Positions 7,923 through 16,272 of a stretch of 64,000 nucleotides of DNA are shown in pieces. The stretch is taken from assembly GCA_938045805.1 (NCBI GenBank), contig CALIBL010000055.1, positions 1 through 64,000 on the forward strand, written 5' to 3'. The notes under the pieces were generated by a model. That model was given only the letters and a program-made list of their open reading frames with translations, was not told the DNA's origin and searched no databases. Both the position numbers and the translations under genes were made by a program. The DNA comes from an uncultured Rubripirellula sp. (GTDB lineage Bacteria > Planctomycetota > Planctomycetia > Pirellulales > Pirellulaceae). Each line of letters starts with the position of its first letter. Positions within the stretch are counted from its first letter, which is position 1.

Positions 7923-8720
7923 ATGCAATCCTTGGACAACGAAACCCCAGCGATCTCAGACGCGCCACTTTGCGTTCAAGACCTTACGGTTGCTTACCAT
8001 CGAAAGCCCGTACTGTGGGATGTAGGATTCGAAATACCGCGAGGATCATTGGTTGGAATCATTGGCCCCAATGGTGCCGGGAAAAGCACTCTCCTTAAAG
8101 CCATCATGGGCATTGTGCCTTTGGCATCTGGAAGGGTGCAGATCTTTGGTAAGCCGTATCGCAAATCCAGAGAATCCGTCGGTTACGTTCCGCAAAAAGA
8201 AAGTGTGGATTGGGATTTCCCCGTCACGGTATTGGATGTGGTGACGATGGGTTTGTACAAGAAAATTGGTTGGTGCCGCCCAGTGGGGGTCAAGCATCGC
8301 ACACTAGCTCTTCAGGCTTTGGAATCTGTTGGCATTGCAGATCTCGCGAATCGCCAAATCAGCGAATTATCAGGCGGGCAGCAACAGCGAACCTTTCTAG
8401 CGAGAGCATTGGTTCAGGACGCTAATCTCTACCTGATGGACGAACCGTTTGCTGCCGTCGATGCGGCCACGGAAAACGCAATCATCAGCATGCTCCGAAC
8501 CATGAAGGCAAACGGTCGCACAACGCTCGTCATTCATCATGATCTCCAAACGGTACCTGCGTACTTTGACCACGTGATCCTGCTAAACATGCGAGTGGTG
8601 GCTGACGGGCCGGTCGAAAAGGTTTTTAACGAAGACAATCTCAACAAAACCTACGGAGGGCGCCTAACACTACTTGATGAGGTCTCCGAAGCGATGAGGC
8701 GACGGGAGCGATCTCTATGA
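7923..8720 (+). CDS. Metal ABC importer ATP-binding protein (MntB/ZnuC/TroB type)
   Basis: This 265-residue ATPase powers metal uptake on the cytoplasmic face. Seen in order: Walker A GPNGAGKST at residues 48-56, Q-loop region VPQKESVDWDFP (a signature of metal importers of this class), ABC signature LSGGQQQR from residue 149, Walker B ending in Asp173-Glu174 (YLMDEPFA), and an H-loop IHHDL near residue 206. It starts 34 bases after the binding-protein gene, and its stop overlaps the ATG of the next gene in an ATGA, so translation is probably coupled to the permease. Confidence 0.95.
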   Translation: MQSLDNETPAISDAPLCVQDLTVAYHRKPVLWDVGFEIPRGSLVGIIGPNGAGKSTLLKAIMGIVPLASGRVQIFGKPYRKSRESVGYVPQKESVDWDFPVTVLDVVTMGLYKKIGWCRPVGVKHRTLALQALESVGIADLANRQISELSGGQQQRTFLARALVQDANLYLMDEPFAAVDAATENAIISMLRTMKANGRTTLVIHHDLQTVPAYFDHVILLNMRVVADGPVEKVFNEDNLNKTYGGRLTLLDEVSEAMRRRERSL

Positions 8721-10186
8721 TCGCACAAGGTGCAAATGATGCTTTGATACTCACCTCAATCCACCACATCACTCAGTTGGTGGGGCGGATTGGCCTTTCC
8801 TCATGGGAGCAAGCCTACCGACTCCTCTCTTTTCAGGATCACAATACCCGCGTGGTTCTCCTTGGAACTGCAATGCTTGGCTGTGCTGCGGGTGTCGTGG
8901 GCGTTTTCACTCTGTTGCGAAAGCGAGCCCTCATGGGGGACGCGATTAGTCACGCCACTCTCCCCGGCATCGCGATCAGCTTCCTCATCGCAACGCATCT
9001 TGGCTGGAATGAGAAATCACTTCCCATGTTACTCGCGGGAGCAACCCTCACTGGATTGCTTGGAGTCTTAGCAATTCTGGCAGTGCGAAACTGGACAAGG
9101 ATCAAAGAAGATACCGCTTTGGGGATTGTCTTGAGCGTATTTTTTGGTGCTGGCATTGCCTTACTTGGAATCATCCAACAGATGCCACGCGGGCATGCTG
9201 CCGGTCTAGAGTCCTTCATCTTTGGCAAGACAGCCTCGATGATTTCAAATGATGCCATCCTGATTAGCGTTGCTTCTTTTTTGTGCCTCAGCTTTTGCCT
9301 TCTATTTTTCAAGGAACTTAGGCTGCTCTGCTTCGACGAAACGTTCGCAGGTTCACGAGGTTACCCGACCACGACGCTTGATTTGATGCTGATGGGTTCT
9401 GTGGTGGTAATTTCCATTGTGGGACTTCAAGCAGTGGGACTAATCATGGTAGTCGCGTTATTGGTCATCCCTGCTGCCTCCGCTCGATTCTGGACGGATA
9501 ACCTTGGAAAAATGTCGGCGATCTCCGCGTGCATCGGAACCGTCAGTGGCGTTTGCGGTTCATCACTCAGCGCTATTTATCCACGTCTGCCCTCTGGGGC
9601 AATGATTGTTCTATTCTGTGCGGGATGCTTCTCCCTGAGCTTGACTGCCGGTTCACGTCGGGGACTGGTCATTCGCTCCATCCGAAGAATCAGAATGAAA
9701 CGATCCATAGCAAAGCAGCACTTTCTGAGAACCATGTTTGAACTAACAGAACATCGGGAAGCATCGTTTCAGAACAATGAGATCTCGATGGAAAAACTTG
9801 CCTTGGCTCGACCCTGGAACTCAAGAGAACTCAGCAATACCATTCGTCGGGCAACGCATGCTGAGTGGGTAACACGCATTGGCTCCCAAATACGCCTGAC
9901 CAAAAAAGGCAGAATCGAGGCCGAACGGTTAACAAAGGAGCATCGTCTTTGGGAATTATTTCTCATTCATCACGCCGATTTCGCGCCAAGTAGAGTCGAT
10001 CGCGAAGCTGACCACATTGAACATGTCCTCGAGCCGGAAATCGTTGCGGAACTTGAGTCGCTGCTATCTGAAAATCAAAAAACCATTCCAGAAAGTCCCC
10101 ACCTCTTATCGCATTCTGTCACCGCGGAGTTAAAAGAAGCTCAGTTGTTTGGTGAGCCCACCCATTCTTCAGAGAACGAGGGTTGA
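8717..10186 (+). CDS. Metal ABC importer permease fused to a DtxR/MntR-like domain (first of two)
   Basis: Residues about 45-325 are an ABC-3 type permease with 7-9 hydrophobic segments and the family stretch RKRALMGDAISHATLPGI and VGLIMVVALLVIPAA. Ordinary permeases stop near 290-300 residues; this one has 489. From about residue 335 it continues as a DtxR-like region: a winged helix (HFLRTMFELTEHRE ... IRLTKKGRIEAERLTK) and the dimerisation/metal helices with His409 and Glu413 in HRLWE, then Asp432-His433-Ile434-Glu435-His436. These occupy the positions of metal ligands in DtxR and MntR. Chlamydial YtgC carries such a domain (YtgR) that is released as a repressor. Whether cleavage occurs here is unknown. 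It overlaps the ATPase gene by 4 bases. Confidence 0.9.
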   Translation: MIAQGANDALILTSIHHITQLVGRIGLSSWEQAYRLLSFQDHNTRVVLLGTAMLGCAAGVVGVFTLLRKRALMGDAISHATLPGIAISFLIATHLGWNEKSLPMLLAGATLTGLLGVLAILAVRNWTRIKEDTALGIVLSVFFGAGIALLGIIQQMPRGHAAGLESFIFGKTASMISNDAILISVASFLCLSFCLLFFKELRLLCFDETFAGSRGYPTTTLDLMLMGSVVVISIVGLQAVGLIMVVALLVIPAASARFWTDNLGKMSAISACIGTVSGVCGSSLSAIYPRLPSGAMIVLFCAGCFSLSLTAGSRRGLVIRSIRRIRMKRSIAKQHFLRTMFELTEHREASFQNNEISMEKLALARPWNSRELSNTIRRATHAEWVTRIGSQIRLTKKGRIEAERLTKEHRLWELFLIHHADFAPSRVDREADHIEHVLEPEIVAELESLLSENQKTIPESPHLLSHSVTAELKEAQLFGEPTHSSENEG

Positions 10187-10191
10187 ACAAT

Positions 10192-11520
10192 ATGAACTCG
10201 TTCAATTGGCAACTAGATGGATGGATCATTTTAACCGCCGCGGTTTGCGCGGTCGCGTGCTCATTGGTTGGCAATTTTCTCGTCCTCCGTCGCATGAGCA
10301 TGTTGGGGGACGCCATCACTCACGCGGTGTTGCCCGGTCTCGCAGTTGCATTTGTTGTGACGGAAAGTCGATCCAGCTTTCCAATGTTTGTTGGCGCAGC
10401 GGTTGTGGGGCTATGCACCGCTTTCTTCACGGAATGGATCAGAACCAGTGGACGCGTGGACGAAGGTGCTTCGCTTGGTGTGGTCTTCACCACATTGTTT
10501 GCATTGGGGCTTGTTCTGATTGTCCATTGGATTGACCGAGTTGACTTGGATGCAAACTGTGTGCTGTATGGTTCAATCGAATTGACTCCACTTGAGACCG
10601 TCCAAATCCTGAGTTTTCATGTTCCCAGAGCTTTTCTAATACTGAGTATCGTGCTTGGACTGAATACGCTTGCGATTGTTTGTTTTTATAAGGAGCTAAA
10701 ACTCGCTTCATTTGATTCTGGTCTAGCGTCGAGTGTTGGATTTTCCCCCGCCATCATTCACTACGCTCTAATGACTCTGGTCGCGATCACCGCGGTCGCA
10801 AGCTTTGAAAGCGTGGGAAGCGTTTTGGTCGTAGCCATGATGGTCGTCCCCCCCGCGACGGCATTTTTGTTGACACGCCGACTATCTCAAATGCTAATCG
10901 TTAGCGCTCTGATTGCCTCGCTCTCAGGTATTTTTGGACATCTTTCGGCCATCGCCATTCCAAGTTGGTTTGGTTTCCGAAGCACTTCAACTGCTGGCAT
11001 GATGGCCGTTACAGCGGGACTCTTATTCATGTTGGCAGCCATGTTCGCGCCTCGAGGCGGTATTGTCATCAGAATGTGGCACCAAATCTTGCTTGGCTTA
11101 CACATTCTGGCCGATGACATCGTCGCGTTACTCTACCGAGTCGAAGAAAAGCAGGCGAGAACGGAGTCAGAAGCACACTGGATCCGCGAAGTTCTGCTGT
11201 GCAATCGCCTGGCATTCATGGCGGTCAAGAGGTGGCTGTTGCTCCGTGGAGAATTGAGTATTGAAGGCAATAAACTCTCACTAACAGAACAAGGTCACCT
11301 TCGCGCGCAGAACCTTGTGCGGTCTCACCGTCTTTGGGAGCAGTACCTCTTGGACGAGGTTGGCCTCGATCCAAGTCGAATTCATCCCCAAGCTGAGAAG
11401 ATGGAGCACTACACCGATAAAAGTCTTAGACAAAAACTACACCAGGCGATCGACAACCAAGAGGTTGATCCCCATGGTAGTCCGATACCTGTGGAGCGTT
11501 CCAAAATTCATAAAGACTAG
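10192..11520 (+). CDS. Metal ABC importer permease fused to a DtxR/MntR-like domain (second of two)
   Basis: The 442-residue protein is the second ABC-3 permease of the importer, with the family motif RRMSMLGDAITHAVLPGLA and VLVVAMMVVPPATAF. After the last membrane segment (about residue 290) comes a DtxR-like region to the end: a degenerate winged helix (REVLLCNRLAFMAVKRWLL, then LSLTEQGHLRAQNLVRSH) and a well-kept metal/dimerisation part with His379 and Glu383 (HRLWE), and Glu402, Glu405 and His406 (EKMEH), followed by DPHGSPIP, which matches the end of DtxR. I use ATG 10192, with GAGGG ten bases upstream; TTG 10183 overlaps the previous stop. Having both permeases fused is unusual and suggests metal sensing at the transporter or a released regulator. 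Confidence 0.9.
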   Translation: MNSFNWQLDGWIILTAAVCAVACSLVGNFLVLRRMSMLGDAITHAVLPGLAVAFVVTESRSSFPMFVGAAVVGLCTAFFTEWIRTSGRVDEGASLGVVFTTLFALGLVLIVHWIDRVDLDANCVLYGSIELTPLETVQILSFHVPRAFLILSIVLGLNTLAIVCFYKELKLASFDSGLASSVGFSPAIIHYALMTLVAITAVASFESVGSVLVVAMMVVPPATAFLLTRRLSQMLIVSALIASLSGIFGHLSAIAIPSWFGFRSTSTAGMMAVTAGLLFMLAAMFAPRGGIVIRMWHQILLGLHILADDIVALLYRVEEKQARTESEAHWIREVLLCNRLAFMAVKRWLLLRGELSIEGNKLSLTEQGHLRAQNLVRSHRLWEQYLLDEVGLDPSRIHPQAEKMEHYTDKSLRQKLHQAIDNQEVDPHGSPIPVERSKIHKD

Positions 11521-11620
11521 CTGCTTCTTGACCGCTTCTGAAATCCAAACACGTTATCGTAAGCAGACGGTTGAGTGTTCATCAGCTACGCAATTCCTTG
11601 ACACATCCATCACGAGACAC

Positions 11621-13216
11621 ATGCCAACATTAGCCTCACGATTCTTAGGTTTGTCGTTTGTATTTGCTATGGTTCCGGTAGCTCAATCTGGTCAACCGGA
11701 GCAACCCAATGTTTTGTTGATCATGGCAGATGACCTTGGCTACTCCGACCTTGGATGCTATGGCGGCGAGATCGACACACCCAACCTCGACAAACTTGCT
11801 GGAAACGGCATCCGCTTCTCACAGTTTTACAACACGGGGCGATGTTGGCCGACTCGAGCATCATTGCTAACCGGATATTACCCCCACGGAATCCGGCGGG
11901 ACAAAATTGATGGAACTCAAAGTGGAAATCGTGGCAAGCGGCCTCGGTGGGCACCGTTGATCGTTGAGACTTTGCGTCAGAGAGGTTATCGAAGTTACCA
12001 CACGGGAAAGTGGCATATTGATGGGATGCCAATCGCCTCAGGTTTTGATCGCTCGTACTACCTCAAGGATCAACATCGTTTCTTCAACCCAACATTACAT
12101 TGGAAGGATGACCAACCGTTACCCGCTGTTCCGAAAGGCACAGAGTTTTACGCCACGAACGCTTTGGGCGACCATGTCGTGCAATGCATGGAGGATCATT
12201 TTCTCCAACAAACCAATGCACCTTTCTTTCATTATCTTGCGTTCGCTGCACCACATTTCCCGCTGCAGGCACTTCCTGAAGACATTGAAAAGTACCGCAC
12301 GCGATACCAAGTCGGCTGGCAAAAGATACGTGAAGAGCGATGGAATCGAATCGAGGCACAAGGACTCGTTCATGGGCGACTTTCTGATCCGATGGTTGAT
12401 ATCGGTCCTCCCTACGATTTTCCGGAAGCCCTAGAAATATTAGGTCCTGACGAAATCAATCGTCCGGTTCTATGGGAGTCCCTGACACCATCGCAACAAG
12501 AATTCCAAGCAAACAAAATGGCGATACACGCCGCGATGATCGACCGCATGGATCAGCAAATTGGCCGAATTATTCAATGCCTGAAAGATCATCAACAATT
12601 TGATAATACGATCATCTTTTTTCTTTCCGATAACGGCGCTAGCGCAGAGATCATGGTGCGAGGAGATGGACATGACCGTGACGCGCCCATGGGATCTGCA
12701 GATAGCCACCTTTGCCTCGGTCCGGGATGGTCAACCGCCTCGAATACACCCTTTCGTTATCACAAAACATGGACTCACGAGGGTGGCACTGCTACGCCAT
12801 TGATTGTTCACTGGCCGAAGGGAATACAAGCGCGGGGCGAGGTCAGGGAGCAAGTTGGTCATGTCATTGATCTTTGGCCGACAATTCTTGAATTGACTAC
12901 TGTGGAAAAAAATACAGATCTCGATGAATCGAATCATCCTCGCCCCGGTCGAAGCCTCACGCCGTTCTTCGATCGCGCCGACACTCAGCCACGAACCCTT
13001 TGGTGGTTGCACGAGAAAAACCGTTCCCTTCGCTCCGGCGAATGGAAGATCGCAGCCACAGCTGCTTCACCTGACTGGGAACTCTACAATTTGAACGATG
13101 ATCGAACTGAAACAAACGACCTCATAAATGAACACCCAAAAATTGCAGAGAACCTTATCAAACAATGGGAAACGATTTTAAAACAACAATCCGATTGGGC
13201 AGTTGAGTCAAATTAA
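11621..13216 (+). CDS. Type I sulfatase, exported
   Basis: This 531-residue sulfatase has a clear signal peptide (FLGLSFVFAMVPVAQSGQ), the metal-binding beginning NVLLIMADDLGYSDLGCYGG, and the formylglycine motif C-W-P-T-R at residues 75-79 within GRCWPTRASLLTG. Other family pieces are YHTGKWH, a lysine/histidine site, and FFLSDNGAS. Although the open frame runs far upstream into the permease gene, ATG 11621 is the natural start because the signal peptide begins there. It follows the importer operon by 100 bases but has no visible functional tie to it. The substrate is unknown; close arylsulfatase-like relatives act on aryl or sugar sulfates. Confidence 0.93.
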   Translation: MPTLASRFLGLSFVFAMVPVAQSGQPEQPNVLLIMADDLGYSDLGCYGGEIDTPNLDKLAGNGIRFSQFYNTGRCWPTRASLLTGYYPHGIRRDKIDGTQSGNRGKRPRWAPLIVETLRQRGYRSYHTGKWHIDGMPIASGFDRSYYLKDQHRFFNPTLHWKDDQPLPAVPKGTEFYATNALGDHVVQCMEDHFLQQTNAPFFHYLAFAAPHFPLQALPEDIEKYRTRYQVGWQKIREERWNRIEAQGLVHGRLSDPMVDIGPPYDFPEALEILGPDEINRPVLWESLTPSQQEFQANKMAIHAAMIDRMDQQIGRIIQCLKDHQQFDNTIIFFLSDNGASAEIMVRGDGHDRDAPMGSADSHLCLGPGWSTASNTPFRYHKTWTHEGGTATPLIVHWPKGIQARGEVREQVGHVIDLWPTILELTTVEKNTDLDESNHPRPGRSLTPFFDRADTQPRTLWWLHEKNRSLRSGEWKIAATAASPDWELYNLNDDRTETNDLINEHPKIAENLIKQWETILKQQSDWAVESN

Positions 13217-13273
13217 CGTGCCCCTTTTATGCTCCATTGGGATGCTGGTTAACAACCATGGCAAAGCAATTGA

Positions 13274-14584
13274 CTAAACCTTTGGCTCCCAACCCGGTTC
13301 ATACTCTCGCGTCCAAAGTTTTTCCGCTTTAGGATTATCGATCACGTGGCCATTCAACGGGTCAAGGTTCAAGACGCTGTTGGTTCGATAAGCGATGTTT
13401 CCAAGATGACAGAGCAGGGTGCTTTGATGAGCAATCTCGATGTCTGCATTCGGCAGCTCGCCTGTTCGGACGGAATTAAGGAAATCTGCAAAGTGAGCAG
13501 TATCACCGGCATCACCGGTTCCACTGCCGATCTCCTTTCCTTTCATGTCGTAGATCGTGTAACCCGCTCCACGAATAACGAGCGAACCCTCCGTACCATG
13601 GAAGCTCATACCAAATCCGGTATCGTGCGGCCCCAGAGGTGACCAACTTAACCCTTCCCATGTGATCGTTTTCTGCTCGGGAAAATCCATGGTAACCATC
13701 ATGGTGTCAGGCGTTTCTTGGTCATGCTCATGTCGGTACTTACCACCGCCCGCAGTCACACGAATTGGATAATGGACCTGAAGACCCCAACGTGCTACGT
13801 CGATAGCGTGGACACCGTTATTTCCTAATTCGCCATTACCCCAGTGCCAATGCCAGTGCCAGTTGTAATGGACGATATTGTCTTTGTACTCGCGACGTGG
13901 AGCGGGGCCTTGCCACAAATCCCAATCTAACCAATCTGGGATTGAAGCGATCTTTCCAAAACCAATCGAAGGCCTTCGGTTGTTGTACCAAGTGCGAGAA
14001 TACAAAGCCTTTCCGATTGCCCCGGAATGAATCTTCCCGATGGCTTCCTGTATTCCAGACCATGATCGTCTCTGCGTACCCATTTGAACGATTCGCTGAT
14101 GTTTGCGAGCCGCAGCAACAGCCATCTCACCTTCTGCTGGTGTATGACTGCAAGGCTTCTCAACGTAAATATGCTTGCCAGCGGCACACCCTAATATCGC
14201 TGCGGGCGCATGCCAGTGATTGGGTGCCGCGACCACCAGCACATCGATTCCTTTGTTATCGAGAATTCTCCTGAAATCTCCCACGACCTCGGGTACTCGT
14301 CCCTGTTTGTCACCAACAAGCTGCCCGACTCGAAGGGCGGCACGCGAATCGACATCGCAGATCATTCCAATCTCGGTGTTATCGGCTGCCATCATTCCAT
14401 TGGCAATGGCTGCCCCTCGACCATTAACACCCATGATCCCAAGCACCACTTTCTCGCCTGGTGACTTGGAAGTATTGGCAGGTTGCTCCTGAGCGACCGC
14501 GGACTGTTTTAAACTCGCTGCAACCGCAGTGGCGACCCCTGTCTTTAAAAACAATCGACGATCACGCGCGATGTATTGGTTCAT
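13274..14584 (-). CDS. Gfo/Idh/MocA-family oxidoreductase with twin-arginine signal
   Basis: This is a 436-residue NAD(P)-dependent oxidoreductase, probably acting on a sugar or sugar derivative. The N terminus is a twin-arginine signal (RDRRLFLKTGVATAVAAS then AVAQ), so it is exported folded with its cofactor, as is common in planctomycetes. The Rossmann motif is VVLGIMGVNGRGAAIANG; the catalytic EKP motif is visible in HIYVEKPCSHT. The middle has the repeated WHWHWHWGNGELGNNGVHAIDVARW stretch (shown in part), containing the conserved histidine and aspartate region. AAGG lies near the ATG at 14584. Neighbours are a DUF6807 protein downstream of the opposite end and a sulfatase, fitting extracytoplasmic carbohydrate use. 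Confidence 0.92.
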   Translation of the reverse strand: MNQYIARDRRLFLKTGVATAVAASLKQSAVAQEQPANTSKSPGEKVVLGIMGVNGRGAAIANGMMAADNTEIGMICDVDSRAALRVGQLVGDKQGRVPEVVGDFRRILDNKGIDVLVVAAPNHWHAPAAILGCAAGKHIYVEKPCSHTPAEGEMAVAAARKHQRIVQMGTQRRSWSGIQEAIGKIHSGAIGKALYSRTWYNNRRPSIGFGKIASIPDWLDWDLWQGPAPRREYKDNIVHYNWHWHWHWGNGELGNNGVHAIDVARWGLQVHYPIRVTAGGGKYRHEHDQETPDTMMVTMDFPEQKTITWEGLSWSPLGPHDTGFGMSFHGTEGSLVIRGAGYTIYDMKGKEIGSGTGDAGDTAHFADFLNSVRTGELPNADIEIAHQSTLLCHLGNIAYRTNSVLNLDPLNGHVIDNPKAEKLWTREYEPGWEPKV

Positions 14585-14662
14585 TTACTGACCTTCTTAG
14601 TTGGGTATTGAATCGGTTTATTTGTAAGCTGACTTGGTCTGTATGCTTATGGATCAAATCAC

Positions 14663-15619
14663 TCAAGAACTGACCCGAGTGATCATCGCCTCATGATGAG
14701 GACGTGTGCTTGGCTTAACAGCGTACGCGGAACTCTGAGCGAATGCCTCCGAAATGAGGCTGAGTTGATCATGCTTCGCTGAACCGGCATGTGCATACAA
14801 GAGATACCTCCATGTCACTTCCCGTTCCCGACTTAACAGGACTGGCTGCTGGCGACAAACGGAAGCCCCCATCCAGCCATCATCCCGCACATGCCATTGG
14901 CTTGGATAGGTAAGATTATCGGGGTGGTCAAAATATGTCACACCTTCAATTATCTCGTGGTCGACTTCTCCACTGTAGTCAACCCAAGCAAGTGACTGAC
15001 CAAATAATGCGTCTTCACCGCTTAAACCATTGGATCCTGTAAGTGCTCCGGATCCGAATACTGCTGAAATCGCCTTTGCAACTCGGACGGCGAGTAATCC
15101 AAAGTTGGTTACACCCAACTCTAATTGCTCCGCCACACTTCTTAGAGATGTCTGTACTTCAAGAAAACATTCACCCTTCTCGGCGGGACGCACTGCTGCA
15201 ATCAGTTCTTGCTCAATCAACGGTTCAGGATCATGGCCGTCATACCATGCAAGATCGACCGCCATCCGAGCTTCTTCGTCTCCATCTTCATATGCCTTCC
15301 ACGCTCGCTGCCGGATGAATGCGGTCGATTGATCTGACCAGAAGTCAATCCCCAGCACTCGATGGTGAGCGAACCAAATTGACCGGTGGTGGTCGTGGTT
15401 GGGAGCACCAGGATGCCCCATCCTGGTTAATGACAAACCAGAGGGACCGTTGAACGGAAAGAAATATGGCCGCGGACTCCGGTCAGAGGCGTGCCAACGA
15501 AGTCGCTCAACACCATCAATCGAAAAAGCCAACTGCTGATCTGCCAGAGGAATGACCTGACAACGAGGTTGACGTGAATACACAGGATAGTTCTCCGGAG
15601 CCGAAATGGACCAAAACAT
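14663..15619 (-). CDS. DUF6807 (PmoA-like) protein
   Basis: This is a member of the DUF6807 family, often labelled PmoA family in planctomycete genomes and unrelated in demonstrated function to methane oxidation. Family features are the histidine-rich segment PGAPNHDHHRSIWFAHH, preceded by FNGPSGLSLTRMGHP, and the C-terminal YFDHPDNLTYPSQWHVRDDG. No signal peptide is seen. ATG 15619 is preferred; a TTG four codons upstream (15631) is possible. It lies 78 bases upstream of the Gfo/Idh/MocA oxidoreductase on the same strand, a combination often seen in sugar-related planctomycete loci, so a joint role is plausible. Biochemical activity is not known. Confidence 0.85.
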   Translation of the reverse strand: MFWSISAPENYPVYSRQPRCQVIPLADQQLAFSIDGVERLRWHASDRSPRPYFFPFNGPSGLSLTRMGHPGAPNHDHHRSIWFAHHRVLGIDFWSDQSTAFIRQRAWKAYEDGDEEARMAVDLAWYDGHDPEPLIEQELIAAVRPAEKGECFLEVQTSLRSVAEQLELGVTNFGLLAVRVAKAISAVFGSGALTGSNGLSGEDALFGQSLAWVDYSGEVDHEIIEGVTYFDHPDNLTYPSQWHVRDDGWMGASVCRQQPVLLSREREVTWRYLLYAHAGSAKHDQLSLISEAFAQSSAYAVKPSTRPHHEAMITRVSS

Positions 15620-15761
15620 GTAATTTTGCAAAAAGGTTCACTGCGACAAGGTACCGAAACCATCTGAAGAAAGCGAATTCTTTGAACTGTGACCTAACGT
15701 GTCCAACCGGTCTGGCATGTTAGGCGATCTCTTACACGTCCCGCACAGATTGAGGATTCAT

Positions 15762-16166
15762 ATGAATGATTCAACCGCTCAACAAGCCACTCTGCCGACT
15801 ACTCCGCTAGCGATTTTCGACCCAACCAATCTTAGAAAAATGGAATCCACGGACGAAATTCTATCGTCGCTGAACACCCGCCGCGGTTGCACTACAAATC
15901 ACATCGCTCGCCAAAATCGGTGTCGGTCAAGTGGAATTTCGAATCAAGCGTGGTACATCGAAGGACCGCACCGAGTTGAAAGGACAAAAGATCGAAAGCT
16001 GGTAAAACATCGTCAGTTCTTGCAAATTGCAACTGGCCAGTGGACTTCACCTGAGTACGCAACACGCTTTTCGCGTCGCCGAACGGCAACCTTGTATGCA
16101 CGTGAATATGGATTTTCACCCGACCAAGAGATTCGCGTAACTTCAATGCTATCTGAAAGTGCATAA
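15762..16166 (+). CDS. Hypothetical small protein, possibly frameshifted
   Basis: I do not recognise this gene. The ATG at 15762 has a good Shine-Dalgarno sequence (GAGG, 7 bases before it). The first 38 residues look like ordinary protein (LAIFDPTNLRKMESTDEIL), but the rest of the 134-residue frame is Arg/His-rich and unlike normal coding sequence. The +1 frame is open from the TGA at 15871 to the TAA at 16003-16005 and reads as a natural tail (VALQITSLAKIGVGQVEFRI to GQKIESW). The gene may therefore be an approximately 80-residue protein broken by one extra base between 15874 and 15890, through mutation or sequencing error. It has no evident partner. Confidence 0.4.
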   Translation: MNDSTAQQATLPTTPLAIFDPTNLRKMESTDEILSSLNTRRGCTTNHIARQNRCRSSGISNQAWYIEGPHRVERTKDRKLVKHRQFLQIATGQWTSPEYATRFSRRRTATLYAREYGFSPDQEIRVTSMLSESA

Positions 16167-16272
16167 TTCGCAGGTCACACTGTTTGATAAAATGGAGCGG
16201 GGGAGGTTAAGTCGATCTGATCCAATTACAATTGGAACATTGCCCCTCTGAGCCCTCCATTCATTCACCGAA

